NCBI RefSeq assembly: GCF_030825805.1 | Contig: NZ_JAPJPF010000002.1 | Location: forward strand, 17,673-81,672 | Length of the DNA stretch: 64,000 bases | DNA from: Streptococcus sp. | Lineage (GTDB): Bacteria > Bacillota > Bacilli > Lactobacillales > Streptococcaceae | Direction: 5' to 3' | Shown here: piece after piece, positions 47,699-57,739 of the stretch | How positions within the stretch are numbered: the first letter of the stretch is position 1 | Layout of the letters: every line of letters begins with the position of its first letter | Notes under the pieces: generated by a model | Told to the model about the DNA's origin: nothing | The model's input: the letters and a program-made list of their open reading frames with translations, nothing else | Databases searched by the model: none | Made by a program: the position numbers and the translations under genes

Positions 47699-48935
47699 GA
47701 AAAAACAGGAGCGGGTCCTCATTGTCGGTGTGGAGCTCCAAGGCATGGAGAACTTTGACATGTCCATGGAGGAGTTGGCCAGTCTAGCCAAGACAGCCGG
47801 AGCAGAAGTCGTAGGGGTCTACACCCAAAAGAGAGAAAAGTACGATAGCAAGACTTTTGTCGGCTCTGGAAAGCTAGAAGAAATTGCCCAAATGGTCGAT
47901 GCGGATGAGGTTTCGACAGTTGTCGTTAACAACCGTTTGACCCCTCGCCAGAATGTGAATTTAGAAGAAATCTTAGGTGTAAAGGTCATTGACCGGATGC
48001 AACTGATCTTAGATATCTTTGCCATGCGGGCACGAAGCCACGAAGGAAAGCTCCAGGTTCATCTGGCCCAGCTCAAGTACCTCTTGCCCCGTCTCGTGGG
48101 TCAAGGGATCATGCTCAGCCGTCAGGCTGGAGGGATTGGTTCCCGTGGCCCAGGGGAAAGTCAGCTGGAGTTGAACCGCCGGAGTGTCCGCAATCAAATC
48201 ACCGATATCGAGCGTCAACTCAAGGTGGTCGAGAAGAACCGTGAAGTGGTACGGGAAAAACGCCTAGAATCCCCCATCTTTAAGATTGGCTTGATCGGCT
48301 ATACCAACGCTGGCAAATCAACCATTATGAATGCCTTGACCAGTAAGACCCAATACGAGGCAGATGAACTCTTTGCGACCTTGGATGCCACCACCAAGAG
48401 CATTCATCTAACAGGCAATCTACAAGTAACTCTGACAGATACAGTCGGCTTTATTCAGGACTTACCGACAGAGTTGGTGACCAGTTTTAAGTCAACCCTG
48501 GAAGAAAGCAAGAATGTGGATCTCTTGGTCCATGTCATCGATGCCTCTGATCCCAACCATGAAGAGCATGAAAAAACAGTTCTTCAGATTATGAAGGATT
48601 TGGAGATGTTGGAGATTCCACGCTTGACTCTCTACAATAAAGCTGATAAAGTCGCGGACTTTACTCCGACCCAGACACCTTATCGTCTGGTTTCGGCCAA
48701 GGATCCCGATAGTCGGACTAAACTGCAGGACATTCTACTTGAAAAGATGCAGGAGCTCTTCCATCCCTTTACGATTCAGGTTCCTTTTGATCAAGCCTAC
48801 CGCATCCATGAATTGGAGACCATTGCCATCTTGGCTGAGCGTTCCTATGAGGAAACTGGTGAGGTCATAACAGGCTACATCGCCCCTAAAAATGCATGGA
48901 GACTAGAGGAGTTTTACCATCATGGATTATCTTAA
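47685..48935 (+). CDS. hflX: GTPase HflX
   Basis: A 416-residue ribosome-associated GTPase that rescues or splits stalled 70S ribosomes. An N-terminal HflX domain with GSGKLEEI and the glycine-rich [13 protein letters not shown] precedes the G domain: G1 [10 protein letters not shown]3 [11 protein letters not shown]4 NKAD. It overlaps miaA by 14 bp at its start and the next gene by 14 bp at its end. Confidence 0.95.
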   Translation: MIETEKKQERVLIVGVELQGMENFDMSMEELASLAKTAGAEVVGVYTQKREKYDSKTFVGSGKLEEIAQMVDADEVSTVVVNNRLTPRQNVNLEEILGVKVIDRMQLILDIFAMRARSHEGKLQVHLAQLKYLLPRLVGQGIMLSRQAGGIGSRGPGESQLELNRRSVRNQITDIERQLKVVEKNREVVREKRLESPIFKIGLIGYTNAGKSTIMNALTSKTQYEADELFATLDATTKSIHLTGNLQVTLTDTVGFIQDLPTELVTSFKSTLEESKNVDLLVHVIDASDPNHEEHEKTVLQIMKDLEMLEIPRLTLYNKADKVADFTPTQTPYRLVSAKDPDSRTKLQDILLEKMQELFHPFTIQVPFDQAYRIHELETIAILAERSYEETGEVITGYIAPKNAWRLEEFYHHGLS

Positions 48936-49539
48936 TATCGCCCTCAGCTATGGAGGCTATACCAGTCTCGACAAGGTCTATTTGGAGCGGATCTTAGAGG
49001 GATTGACAGAAGAGCAAAAGCTCCAGTTTATCACGCCACCGCCCAGTGTGATCAATGCCTACTTCGCTGAGCTTTACCAAAAGAAGAGCCCCGAAGCAGC
49101 AACAGACTACTTTGAACAAGTCACTGAGGCCTTTGATCTCTATCAGACCAGTCCTAGCTTTGAGGAGGACAAACCCTTTGTCCGTCTCAATCTGTCTGGC
49201 AAGGCCTATGGATTTTGCTACCGAGAAAAGGGGCTGGCTCAAGTCTTTGCCCAGCAAGCAGAAGCCGTCAGCATGGATCTCTTGTTTGAGATTGCGCAAA
49301 TCTTTCCTCACTACCTCGTCTATGAAGAGGAAGGCTTGATCTTGATGCGTCTGGTTAGGGATGAAGAGGTAGTCGAGACCAAGGAGTTATCAGCTTTGTC
49401 TAATCTTGAAGAGCTGGCAGATGGTAGCATCCGTCTATCTGGTTACAACCAGGACGAATTGGTTCAATTAGCCACTGCCTACCCTGGAAAAATCGCTGTT
49501 CGATCTAAGAATCGGACCGCTATGATCTATATTAGTTAG
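48922..49539 (+). CDS. Hypothetical protein in the miaA-hflX operon
   Basis: A 205-residue soluble, acidic protein ([22 protein letters not shown] onward). I do not recognise a domain. Homologues in streptococci are sometimes labelled cystathionine beta-lyase, but no PLP-enzyme motif is visible, so that label should not be used. It overlaps hflX by 14 bp and stands 10 bp before rnz. Confidence 0.8.
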   Translation: MDYLNIALSYGGYTSLDKVYLERILEGLTEEQKLQFITPPPSVINAYFAELYQKKSPEAATDYFEQVTEAFDLYQTSPSFEEDKPFVRLNLSGKAYGFCYREKGLAQVFAQQAEAVSMDLLFEIAQIFPHYLVYEEEGLILMRLVRDEEVVETKELSALSNLEELADGSIRLSGYNQDELVQLATAYPGKIAVRSKNRTAMIYIS

Positions 49540-49549
49540 AAAGTATACA

Positions 49550-50479
49550 ATGGAAATTCAATTTTTAGGAACGGGTGCGGGACAACCGTCCAAATCTCGT
49601 AATGTCTCTAGTCTAGCTCTCAAACTCCTGGATGAAATCAATGAAGTCTGGCTCTTTGACTGTGGGGAAGGGACGCAGAACCGAATCTTAGAAACCAGCA
49701 TCCGTCCTCGAAAGGTCAGCAAAATTTTTATCACCCATTTACACGGGGACCATATCTTTGGCTTGCCAGGTTTCCTCTCTAGCCGGGCTTTTCAAGCCAA
49801 TGAAGAGCAGACGGATCTAGAGATTTATGGCCCAGTCGGAATCAAGTCTTTTGTCTTGACCAGCCTGCGAGTTTCCGGTTCCCGCCTACCCTATCAGATC
49901 CATTTTCATGAGTTTGATGAAGGTTCACTTGGGAAAATCATGGAGACAGATAAGTTTACGGTCTATGCTGAGGCCTTAGACCATACCATTTTCTGTGTGG
50001 GCTATCGCATCATGCAAAAAGACCTCGAAGGAACGCTCGATGCAGACAAGCTCAAGGCAGCAGGAGTGCCATTTGGACCGCTCTTTGGCCAGGTCAAAAA
50101 TGGCCAAGATGTCACTCTGGAAGATGGCACCAAGATCATTGCGGCGGACTATATCTCAGCCCCTCGACCTGGTAAGGTCATCACTATCCTGGGAGATACA
50201 CGTAAGACCAATGCCAGCGTCAGACTTGCCGTCAATGCCGATGTCCTCGTACATGAGTCCACTTATGGCAAGGGCGATGAGAAGATGGCTCGTAAGCACG
50301 GACACTCGACCAATATGCAGGCGGCAGAAGTGGCGCGTGAAGCAGGGGCCAAACGCCTTCTTCTCAACCATATCAGTGCCCGCTTCCTCTCCAAGGACGT
50401 CAGCCAATTGCGAAAAGATGCAGCGACTATTTTTGAGAAGGTCCATGTGGTCAAGGACTTAGAAGAAGTGGAGATCTAA
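49550..50479 (+). CDS. rnz: Ribonuclease Z
   Basis: A 309-residue metallo-beta-lactamase-fold endonuclease that cuts tRNA precursors after the discriminator base. The zinc site is [13 protein letters not shown] near residue 62; [11 protein letters not shown] (His), GDTRKT (Asp) and [12 protein letters not shown] (His) supply the rest. Length matches the short bacterial form. It follows its neighbour by 10 bp and the SDR gene begins one base after it. Confidence 0.96.
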   Translation: MEIQFLGTGAGQPSKSRNVSSLALKLLDEINEVWLFDCGEGTQNRILETSIRPRKVSKIFITHLHGDHIFGLPGFLSSRAFQANEEQTDLEIYGPVGIKSFVLTSLRVSGSRLPYQIHFHEFDEGSLGKIMETDKFTVYAEALDHTIFCVGYRIMQKDLEGTLDADKLKAAGVPFGPLFGQVKNGQDVTLEDGTKIIAADYISAPRPGKVITILGDTRKTNASVRLAVNADVLVHESTYGKGDEKMARKHGHSTNMQAAEVAREAGAKRLLLNHISARFLSKDVSQLRKDAATIFEKVHVVKDLEEVEI

Positions 50480-50480
50480 G

Positions 50481-51236
50481 ATGCGAACCATTATCATTAC
50501 AGGAGCGAGTGGAGGCTTAGCTCAGGAAATGGTCAAGCATCTCCCTGAGGACCGCCTCATTCTCCTAGGGAGAAATCAAGAAAAACTGGAAGACCTCTAT
50601 GCTAGCCATCCTCAGGCCGTATGCATCGGACTTGATATTACTAATTCACATGCCCTTGAACAACTTGTAGAGGACCTGACTCACCGCTATGGCGGAATTG
50701 ATGTCTTGGTCAACAATGCTGGGTATGGGATCTTTGAAGAGTTTGACCAGATCACCAATGAGCAGATTCATTCCATGTTTGAAGTCAATACCTTTGCCCT
50801 GATGAACCTCTCGCGCATCGTCGCTAAGAGAATGAAGGAAGCAGGCAAGGGGCACATCGTCAATATCGTCAGCATGGCGGGTCTCGTTGCAACTGCCAAA
50901 TCCAGCCTTTATTCGGCCACTAAGTTTGCCGCCATTGGTTTTTCTAATGCCTTGCGTTTGGAACTCATGCCTTTTGGTGTCCATGTGACGACGGTCAATC
51001 CAGGCCCCATTCGGACTAGTTTCTTTGATCAGCCAGATCCTGACGGAAGCTATGTCAAGGCTGTGGACCGCTACATTTTGGAACCAGATTTTGTAGCCAA
51101 GAAGATCGTTAAAAACTTTGGAAAAGCAAAACGCGAGCTCAATCTTCCTTGGCTCTTGAACCTGACCCACAAGCTCTATACCCTATTCCCACGCATCTCG
51201 GACAAGCTCGCCAGCAAGATGTTCAATTACAAATAG
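50481..51236 (+). CDS. Short-chain dehydrogenase/reductase
   Basis: A 251-residue classical SDR. The cofactor motif is TGASGGLAQE near residue 6, NNAG near 79, the catalytic Ser is in NIVSMAG near 130 and YSATK (Tyr, Lys) near 146. The substrate is not predictable. It lies within the closely spaced gene run and is followed 10 bp later by a methyltransferase gene. Confidence 0.88.
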   Translation: MRTIIITGASGGLAQEMVKHLPEDRLILLGRNQEKLEDLYASHPQAVCIGLDITNSHALEQLVEDLTHRYGGIDVLVNNAGYGIFEEFDQITNEQIHSMFEVNTFALMNLSRIVAKRMKEAGKGHIVNIVSMAGLVATAKSSLYSATKFAAIGFSNALRLELMPFGVHVTTVNPGPIRTSFFDQPDPDGSYVKAVDRYILEPDFVAKKIVKNFGKAKRELNLPWLLNLTHKLYTLFPRISDKLASKMFNYK

Positions 51237-51246
51237 GAGGAGCCAG

Positions 51247-51957
51247 ATGGCCGCAAATATTCAAGCTTATTTAGAAAATCTCCAGCAACCCTGGGGACAG
51301 ATCTATTATGATATCCTTTTTGACCAATTACAGGACATCAAGGGAAAGCGAGTGCTTGATTTTGGCAGTGGCTTTGGCCTGGTGGCCAACCACCTAGCAA
51401 AAGAAAATCAAGTCCTTGCTGTGGAGCCTAATGAAGAAATGGTAGCCTTGCGGGCCCAAGAACATTCCTACCAGCAACTGGTAGGAAGTCTGGACCAGTT
51501 AGCAAGCCTTGAAGATGCCAGCTTTGATGTCATCCTTTGCCATAATGTCTTGGAGTATGTAGAGGATCGCAAGCTAGTTCTTGAAGAATTTACCCGTCTC
51601 TTGAAACCAGATGGTCTCCTATCCATCGTCAAGCACAATGAGGTTGGACGCGTCCTGCAGACCGTCGTCTTTGAAAATGATACTCAGAAAGCGCTCGATC
51701 TCCTAGCAGGTCAGGATCTGGAAACCCACTCCATGGGCTTGGCCCAGGCCTATGATCTAGATAGAGCAGTAGAAGACCTAGCCCTCGAAGTTCAGGACTA
51801 CCAAGGAATTCGTGTCTTTTACGCCTTGCAGGACAATCGCTTCAAGAGCGAAGAAGGCTGGAGACAGTCTATGCTCAAAATGGAGCTGGCCGTTTGCCAA
51901 GAGTCCCCTTACAGAGATATCGCCTTCTTCAAGCACTATAGCTTAAAAAGGAGTTAA
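51247..51957 (+). CDS. Class I SAM-dependent methyltransferase
   Basis: A 236-residue methyltransferase. Motif I is VLDFGSGFGLVANHL near residue 34, the acidic end of strand 2 is AVEPNEEM, and motif IV is DVILCHNVLEYV. The substrate is unknown. AGGAGGAGCC precedes the ATG; the GNAT gene starts at its stop. Confidence 0.87.
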   Translation: MAANIQAYLENLQQPWGQIYYDILFDQLQDIKGKRVLDFGSGFGLVANHLAKENQVLAVEPNEEMVALRAQEHSYQQLVGSLDQLASLEDASFDVILCHNVLEYVEDRKLVLEEFTRLLKPDGLLSIVKHNEVGRVLQTVVFENDTQKALDLLAGQDLETHSMGLAQAYDLDRAVEDLALEVQDYQGIRVFYALQDNRFKSEEGWRQSMLKMELAVCQESPYRDIAFFKHYSLKRS

Positions 51958-51958
51958 G

Positions 51959-52363
51959 ATGTTACATTATAAAAAAGAAATTCCAGCGATGACAGACCTA
52001 CTCGCACTCTACAGCTCGGTCGGCTGGACCAATTATACCAATAACCCAACCATGCTAGAAGAAGCTGTCAAAGCCAGTCTATGGCAGTTGGCGGTTTATG
52101 ATAAGGAAGAGTTAGTAGCCTACATTCGCTTAGTAGGAGATAGGCACTCAGTTCTGTTAGTGCAAGATCTCTTGGTGCGACCAGATTACCAGCGCCAAGG
52201 CATCGGAAAGAAACTCCTAGAAGAGGCTTTAGCGACCTTTCCTAATGTCTATCAACGGCTTCTTGTCACTGAACGGAGCGAGAAAAATCTTTCCTTTTAC
52301 CAATCCCTTGGCTTTGTCGAATTGTCAGAGCAAGCCTGTACAGGGATGATTTATAGTAATTGA
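51959..52363 (+). CDS. GNAT-family N-acetyltransferase
   Basis: A 134-residue single GNAT domain. The acetyl-CoA-binding motif A is VRPDYQRQGIGKKLLEE near residue 78. Substrate unknown. AAGGAG is seven bases before the ATG. It is the last gene of the run that starts with miaA; a weak hairpin (52370-52402) and a new promoter separate it from recJ. Confidence 0.87.
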   Translation: MLHYKKEIPAMTDLLALYSSVGWTNYTNNPTMLEEAVKASLWQLAVYDKEELVAYIRLVGDRHSVLLVQDLLVRPDYQRQGIGKKLLEEALATFPNVYQRLLVTERSEKNLSFYQSLGFVELSEQACTGMIYSN

Positions 52364-52369
52364 CGGAGA

Positions 52370-52402
52370 GGGTTTCCAGATAGGGAATCCTTTCTTCATT
52401 TT
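52370..52402 (+). terminator. Weak terminator between the GNAT gene and recJ
   Basis: GGGTTTCC pairs with GGGAATCC through two G-U pairs around an AGATA loop, followed by a broken T tract. Confidence 0.45.
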
Positions 52403-52442
52403 CTTCTGTAAAATCTTTTATCACATTTGAAAAAAAGATTCA

Positions 52443-52451
52443 TGATATAAT
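52443..52451 (+). promoter_or_regulatory. Extended -10 promoter of recJ
   Basis: TG, one base, TATAAT at 52446-52451. Confidence 0.55.
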
Positions 52452-52486
52452 AAGTAGACTAGATGACAGGGAGAAAAGATAAACAG

Positions 52487-54700
52487 ATGATCACGTCAAA
52501 ATATGAATGGCAGTTTGCTGCGCCCTTTTCAGATGATACTTTTTTGGCGCAAGCAAAGAAAAGAGGATTGGAAGTATCCGCAGCCAAGTTACTGGGAGAA
52601 CGAGGGATCCAGACGGAAGACGCGCTGGATCGTTTTCTAGAACCGCGGCTAGAAGATCTGCATGATCCCTACCTGCTACACGATATGGACAAGGCTGTGG
52701 ATCGGATCCGCCAAGCTATTGAAGATTATGAACAGATCCTAGTTTATGGAGATTATGACGCAGACGGTATGACGGCCGCTTCTATCATGAAGGAAACCCT
52801 GGAGCAGATGGGGGCGGAAGTAGCGGTCTATCTACCTAATCGTTTTACAGATGGGTATGGTCCCAATGACAGTGTCTACAAGTACTTTATCGAACAGCAG
52901 GGGATTTCCCTCATCATCACGGTGGACAATGGAGTAGCTGGACACGAAGCCATTGACTTGGCCCAAAGCATGGGGGTAGATGTCATTGTGACCGACCACC
53001 ATGCCATGCCCGAAGTCTTGCCCGATGCTTATGCTGTCATTCACCCCGAGCATCCAAATGCCGATTACCCTTTCAAACACTTAGCGGGCTGTGGAGTTGC
53101 CTTTAAATTAGCGACTGCTCTCTTAGAAGAGGTGCCTCTAGATTTTCTAGATTTGGTAGCCATTGGGACCATTGCGGATATGGTCAGTTTGACAGACGAA
53201 AACCGCATCCTGGTCAAGTACGGCCTAGCTGTCCTTCGTCAAACCCAACGGATCGGCCTTCAGGAAATGCTCAAGCTGGCCTCCATCGCCCCTCAAGATG
53301 TAAATGAAGAAACGGTTGGTTTTCAGATTGCCCCTCGTCTCAATGCGCTAGGTCGCTTGGATGATCCAAATCCAGCGGTTGAGCTCTTGACAGGCTTTGA
53401 CGACGAAGAGGCGTTGGAGATTGCGCTGATGATTCAAGCCAAGAATGAAGAGCGCAAGGAGATCGTCCAAGCCATCTATGATGAGGCCAAAGCTATGGTC
53501 GATCCAAGTCTTCCCGTTCAAATCTTGGCAAAAGAAGGCTGGAATCCTGGTGTCTTAGGAATTGTGGCCGGTCGTCTACTAGAAGAACTTCATCAGCCCA
53601 TCATCGTCCTCACCATAGACCAAGGCAAGGCTAAGGGAAGCGCGCGAAGTCCCGAAAGTGTCCATATTTTTGAAGCCCTAGATCCCCATCGTGATCTCTT
53701 TATCGCCTTTGGAGGTCATGCGGGTGCAGCTGGTATGACTTTGGAAGTGGACAAGCTCCCTCATCTGACCGAGATTTTTTCCGATTATATTCGTGAAAAA
53801 GGGATTGACCTGACGGCCAAATCTACCCTCTTTGTTGATGAGGAATTGGACCTAGAAGAGCTGACCTTGGATACCTTGAAGAGTTTTGATCGTCTAGCAC
53901 CTTTTGGGATGGACCATAAGAAGCCAGTCTTTTACATTCGTGATTTCCAAGTGGAGTCTAGTCGGACCATGGGGGCTGGCAATAGCCATCTGAAGTTGAA
54001 GATTCAAAAAGGCGATGCCCGCTTTGATGTCGTGGCTTTTGGCCAGGGTCATTTGGAATTGGAATTCTCTCAAGCGAAAAACCTGGAGTTGGTGGTATCC
54101 TTGTCCGTCAATCAGTGGAATGGACAGACCACCCTGCAACTGATGGTAGTGGATGCCCGTGTAGAAGGAGTCCAGCTCTACAATATCCGAGGAAAGAATG
54201 CTCCACTCCCACAAGCTATTCCCCTCTTTAGTCAGTTGGAAGAAGGGGAAGATTCTCCTGCCATTGTCATCGATCGCATACCGGATGACCTGGCTGACTT
54301 AAAAGCCCTCTTCCAAGAACAGAGCTTCCAAGCGGTCTATTTTAAAAATCACCTAGACAAGGCCTATTATTTGACTGGCTATGGTAGTCGGGATCAGTAT
54401 GCCAAACTCTACAAAACGCTGTATCAGTTCCCTGAGTTTGATATTCGCCATAAGCTCAGCCAACTATCTGACTACCTCAAGATTCCACAAGTTTTGTTGA
54501 TTAAGATGATCCAAATCTTCCAAGAGTTGGGCTTTGTCCAGATTGAAAATGGCATCATGACGGTCAACAAGGACGCGGAGAAGAAGGAGATTGCCTCTAG
54601 TTCCATCTATCAGGACTTGGTGCAGACGGTCAAAGACCAGGAACTCATGGCTTTAGGATCTGTGCAAGAAATTTATGACTATTTAACGGAATCGATTTAA
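52487..54700 (+). CDS. recJ: Single-strand-specific exonuclease RecJ
   Basis: A 737-residue 5'-3' single-strand DNA exonuclease for recombination and repair. DHH-family motifs are YGDYDADGMTAASIM (motif I) near residue 83, TVDNG, TDHH, and the DHHA1 motif FGGHAGAAGMT near 400. A C-terminal extension typical of Gram-positive RecJ follows. I take the start at 52487 (MITSKYEWQF); GGGAG lies 13 bases upstream, a little far, so the in-frame ATG at 52463 cannot be excluded. The stop overlaps the next gene in TTTAATG. Confidence 0.94.
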   Translation: MITSKYEWQFAAPFSDDTFLAQAKKRGLEVSAAKLLGERGIQTEDALDRFLEPRLEDLHDPYLLHDMDKAVDRIRQAIEDYEQILVYGDYDADGMTAASIMKETLEQMGAEVAVYLPNRFTDGYGPNDSVYKYFIEQQGISLIITVDNGVAGHEAIDLAQSMGVDVIVTDHHAMPEVLPDAYAVIHPEHPNADYPFKHLAGCGVAFKLATALLEEVPLDFLDLVAIGTIADMVSLTDENRILVKYGLAVLRQTQRIGLQEMLKLASIAPQDVNEETVGFQIAPRLNALGRLDDPNPAVELLTGFDDEEALEIALMIQAKNEERKEIVQAIYDEAKAMVDPSLPVQILAKEGWNPGVLGIVAGRLLEELHQPIIVLTIDQGKAKGSARSPESVHIFEALDPHRDLFIAFGGHAGAAGMTLEVDKLPHLTEIFSDYIREKGIDLTAKSTLFVDEELDLEELTLDTLKSFDRLAPFGMDHKKPVFYIRDFQVESSRTMGAGNSHLKLKIQKGDARFDVVAFGQGHLELEFSQAKNLELVVSLSVNQWNGQTTLQLMVVDARVEGVQLYNIRGKNAPLPQAIPLFSQLEEGEDSPAIVIDRIPDDLADLKALFQEQSFQAVYFKNHLDKAYYLTGYGSRDQYAKLYKTLYQFPEFDIRHKLSQLSDYLKIPQVLLIKMIQIFQELGFVQIENGIMTVNKDAEKKEIASSSIYQDLVQTVKDQELMALGSVQEIYDYLTESI

Positions 54701-55293
54701 TGAACAAAAAGAAAATATTTCTCTGGCTCAGCCCTTTCCTCCTTTTTGCCCTCTATTGGCTGGGGATCTACTGGAGTTTGAGAAATCCCATGGAGGAGAT
54801 CAACTACGCTGAAAATGGCAGCTGGATGCGCTATGTGATGTTTAGGCCCTTTACAGAGACAATCGGTAGTGATCGCATCTGGAAGGAGGATGAAGGATTT
54901 CAAATGTATCCCTATTCAGATGACATCGTTGGTGGTCAAGAAGAGCTATCCGTCATGATGTTTCGAGATAGTTCTGAATGGGTTTACTGGTATGAATACC
55001 ATCTAAACGAAAATGCATACGTTTGGATGACCTTCAAATACAATTCTAAAAAAAGAGCATTGATTCAAGAAAAAGTGTATCTTTACGAGGATAATCAAAC
55101 AGTTGAAGGAAGTGATTTTTTACAGAAACTTGCCACCTATGGCAAAGACCGTGCTTGGCTTCGAGACCAAAGTAAGAAAGTCGCTGAACAATACATCCTT
55201 GGTACCTGGTTCAAAAGGGGAAGCTCGCGTTACTCTTTGAAAAACTTGGGCGATATGACAATCGAGTACAATGAATTGTTAGAAGAGAAGTAA
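54700..55293 (+). CDS. Membrane-anchored hypothetical protein
   Basis: A 197-residue protein with one N-terminal membrane helix (about residues 7-27) and an extracellular domain rich in Trp, Tyr and acidic residues. No lipobox. I do not recognise the family with certainty; the layout (single anchor plus small external domain) is like streptococcal TipC immunity proteins, which guard against LXG toxins, but that is only a topological likeness. Its start overlaps the recJ stop by one base, so it is translated from the recJ message. Confidence 0.75.
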   Translation: MNKKKIFLWLSPFLLFALYWLGIYWSLRNPMEEINYAENGSWMRYVMFRPFTETIGSDRIWKEDEGFQMYPYSDDIVGGQEELSVMMFRDSSEWVYWYEYHLNENAYVWMTFKYNSKKRALIQEKVYLYEDNQTVEGSDFLQKLATYGKDRAWLRDQSKKVAEQYILGTWFKRGSSRYSLKNLGDMTIEYNELLEEK

Positions 55294-55310
55294 GACATTT
55301 TTTCGAATCC

Positions 55311-55341
55311 AATCCCACATCTTTTTTGGATGTGGGATTTT
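55311..55341 (+). terminator. Terminator after the membrane-anchored hypothetical
   Basis: AATCCCACATC/GATGTGGGATT stem with a TTTTTTG loop and T-rich tail. Confidence 0.85.
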
Positions 55342-55449
55342 GTTTTCTTTGCAGGAGGGTAGGAAAATGATTTAGTAAAAAATGATGCACGTTAGTAGAA
55401 TTCATGGTATAATGGAATGTAAAAATTTTTTTATGAAAGAAAGTTAACC

Positions 55450-55962
55450 ATGAATTTAAAAGATTACATTGCAAGCATTGAGAACTATCCACAAGAAGGA
55501 ATTACCTTCCGTGATATCAGCCCTTTGATGGCAGATGGCAATGCTTATAGTTATGCGATTCGTGAAATCGTTCAATACGCGACGGATAAGAAGATCGATA
55601 TGATCGTCGGCCCTGAAGCGCGTGGATTCATCGTTGGATGTCCGGTCGCTTTCGAGCTCGGTATTGGTTTTGCGCCTGTTCGTAAACCTGGCAAATTGCC
55701 TCGTGAAGTCATCTCAGCTGACTACGAAAAAGAATACGGTGTGGATACCTTGACCATGCACGCCGATGCTATCAAACCTGGTCAACGCGTTCTCATCGTC
55801 GATGACCTCTTGGCAACAGGTGGTACCGTTAAAGCAACCATCGAAATGATCGAAAAACTCGGTGGAGTGGTTGCTGGTTGTGCCTTCTTGATCGAGCTCG
55901 ATGATCTCAAAGGCCGCGAAGCTATCGGTGACTACGATTACAAGGTCTTGATGCATTACTAA
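55450..55962 (+). CDS. apt: Adenine phosphoribosyltransferase
   Basis: A 170-residue purine-salvage enzyme converting adenine and PRPP to [11 protein letters not shown] and the PRPP-binding [13 protein letters not shown] near residue 115 identify it. TATAAT at 55408-55413 in an extended -10 and GAAAGAAAG precede it. Its termination may use the hairpin that spans the metA promoter at 56015-56063. Confidence 0.96.
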   Translation: MNLKDYIASIENYPQEGITFRDISPLMADGNAYSYAIREIVQYATDKKIDMIVGPEARGFIVGCPVAFELGIGFAPVRKPGKLPREVISADYEKEYGVDTLTMHADAIKPGQRVLIVDDLLATGGTVKATIEMIEKLGGVVAGCAFLIELDDLKGREAIGDYDYKVLMHY

Positions 55963-56001
55963 TATAGTTTCGAGCTATATCTAGATAGAGAAAAACCATA
56001 A

Positions 56002-56030
56002 TTGAAAACTATATGCTCCTGTCTTATAAT
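56002..56030 (+). promoter_or_regulatory. metA promoter
   Basis: -35 TTGAAA at 56002-56007, exactly 17 bp, -10 TATAAT at 56025-56030. Transcription should start near 56037. Confidence 0.75.
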
Positions 56031-56063
56031 AAGAGGTAACAACTTGTAAGATGGGAGCTTTTT
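56015..56063 (+). promoter_or_regulatory. Terminator-like hairpin covering the metA ribosome-binding site
   Basis: GCTCCTGTCTTA at 56015-56026 can pair over 12 bp (two G-U pairs) with TAAGATGGGAGC at 56047-56058, followed by TTTTT and then the metA ATG. The right arm contains the metA GGGAG. The left arm lies upstream of the predicted metA transcription start, so only transcripts running in from apt can form the whole stem. Confidence 0.55.
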
Positions 56064-57008
56064 ATGCCAATTACCTTAGATAAGAAATTACCAGCAGTTG
56101 ATATTCTTCGCTCAGAAAATATTTTTGTCATGGATGATATTCGGGCAACGCACCAAGATATTCGTCCGATGAATGTTCTGATTTTGAATCTCATGCCGAC
56201 TAAGGTAGCCACTGAGACTCAACTGTTACGCCTCTTGGCCAATACTCCCTTGCAGATCAATGTGGATTTCCTCTATATGACCAGCCATGAGTCTAAGACG
56301 ACAGCGGCAGAACATATGGAAGTCTTCTACAAATCCTTCGATGATATTAAAGAGAACTATTATGACGGCTTGATTATTACGGGAGCTCCCGTAGAGAAAC
56401 TAGCCTTTGAGGAAGTAGATTACTGGGAGGAGCTAACAAAGGTCTTTGCTTGGTCCAAGCGCCATGTTTTTTCAACCCTGCATCTTTGTTGGGGTGCTCA
56501 AGCTGGTCTCTATTACCGCTATGGGATTGAAAAAGTAGCCCTCTGCGACAAGCTATCTGGGATCTATGAGCAAACAGTCATGAATCCTCAGAATCGCTTG
56601 ATGCGTGGCTTTGACGATGCTTTTTTGGCCCCTCACTCACGTTATACAGATGTCCCCCTCAAGGAAGTGCTAGAGAAGAGTAACTTGCAAGTCCTGGCTC
56701 AGGGGGGTGAAGTAGGACTATCCATCCTGGCCAGTCCAGACCTTCGAGAGGTCTATAGTTTTGGCCATTTGGAATATGACCGTGATACCTTGGCTAAGGA
56801 ATACCAGCGGGATGTCAAAGCGGGCTTGAATCCAGATCTTCCGAAGAATTATTATGATCAGGATGACAGTAGTCGGGACCCACGGATGCGGTGGAACTTA
56901 GCGGCAGCCAACTTCTTTAGTAATTGGATCAATTATGCAGTTTACCAAGAGACTCCTTATCGTTTGGAGGAGTTAGAAAAAGATATTTCATTTTATGGTT
57001 ACCTATAA
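56064..57008 (+). CDS. metA: Homoserine O-acyltransferase MetA
   Basis: A 314-residue enzyme activating homoserine at the start of methionine synthesis. The catalytic Cys is in HLCWGAQAG near residue 142, and the catalytic His and Glu in [12 protein letters not shown] near 235-237. Whether succinyl- or acetyl-CoA is used is not settled by the name; many Firmicutes MetA enzymes use acetyl-CoA. GGGAG is six bases before the ATG. dnaD follows after 9 bp. Confidence 0.95.
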   Translation: MPITLDKKLPAVDILRSENIFVMDDIRATHQDIRPMNVLILNLMPTKVATETQLLRLLANTPLQINVDFLYMTSHESKTTAAEHMEVFYKSFDDIKENYYDGLIITGAPVEKLAFEEVDYWEELTKVFAWSKRHVFSTLHLCWGAQAGLYYRYGIEKVALCDKLSGIYEQTVMNPQNRLMRGFDDAFLAPHSRYTDVPLKEVLEKSNLQVLAQGGEVGLSILASPDLREVYSFGHLEYDRDTLAKEYQRDVKAGLNPDLPKNYYDQDDSSRDPRMRWNLAAANFFSNWINYAVYQETPYRLEELEKDISFYGYL

Positions 57009-57017
57009 AGGGGTAGT

Positions 57018-57704
57018 ATGACATATTCACAAGCATTTAAGTCAGGCAATTTGGTTTTACCAAGTGCCTTACTTTTCCATTATCACCATTTATTTAAAGA
57101 CGCAGAGGATTTTCTGGTTTGGCAGTTCTTTTATTTGCAAAACACGACCAACCAATCCAGCCTCACACCTAATCAAATTGCAGATGCGATTGGCAAGTCG
57201 GTCACAGAAGTCAACCAGTCCATGTCTCGCCTGACTAACCAAGGTTTGCTCCAATATCGGACCATTGAGTTAGATGGCGAGATTGAAGTTCTTTTTGATG
57301 CGACCATTGCCCTCGAACGCTTGGATGACTTGCTTCAAAGTAAGACAGATAACGCACAGCGTGGGCAAGACAAGCAGGCAGAAAATGAGCTGGCTGATTT
57401 GGTCAAAACCTTTGAGCAGGAATTAGGCCGTTTATTGACTCCCTTTGAAATTGAAGACTTGACGCAGACAGTCAAACAGGACCAAACAGACCCTGATATT
57501 GTGAAGGCTGCCTTGAGAGAAGCAGTCTTTAACGGCAAGCCTCACTGGAAATACATACAGGCTATCCTGCGCAATTGGCGACGGGAGGGCATTACCAGTT
57601 TGACACAATTAAAAATCAAACAGCAAGAGCGGGAGGCCCTTCAGCCTGAAAATGTTACGGTTTCAGATGATTTCTTACAGGCCATGGATTTATGGAAAGA
57701 TTAA
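57018..57704 (+). CDS. dnaD: DnaD, primosome assembly protein
   Basis: A 228-residue protein needed for loading the replicative helicase at origins and restarted forks. An N-terminal winged-helix domain (about residues 20-95) is followed by the DnaD/DnaB_2 domain (about 125-195, with FEQELGRLLTPFEIEDL and HWKYIQAILRNWRREG). AGGGGTAG stands before the ATG. A strong terminator follows. Confidence 0.93.
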   Translation: MTYSQAFKSGNLVLPSALLFHYHHLFKDAEDFLVWQFFYLQNTTNQSSLTPNQIADAIGKSVTEVNQSMSRLTNQGLLQYRTIELDGEIEVLFDATIALERLDDLLQSKTDNAQRGQDKQAENELADLVKTFEQELGRLLTPFEIEDLTQTVKQDQTDPDIVKAALREAVFNGKPHWKYIQAILRNWRREGITSLTQLKIKQQEREALQPENVTVSDDFLQAMDLWKD

Positions 57705-57737
57705 AAAACTAGCACTCATAAAGTGCTAGTTTTTTTC
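57703..57737. terminator. Bidirectional terminator between dnaD and add
   Basis: AAAAACTAGCACT/AGTGCTAGTTTTT stem with a CATAA loop, between two convergent genes. Confidence 0.9.
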
Positions 57738-57739
57738 GT

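Noticed and set aside
48922-49539. Cystathionine beta-lyase function for the third gene of the miaA run
   Set aside because: No PLP-binding lysine motif or aminotransferase fold segment is visible and the protein is far too short.
55963-56063. T-box or SAM riboswitch before metA
   Set aside because: The region is only about 100 bp, has a promoter inside it, and shows none of the conserved T-box or S-box motifs.
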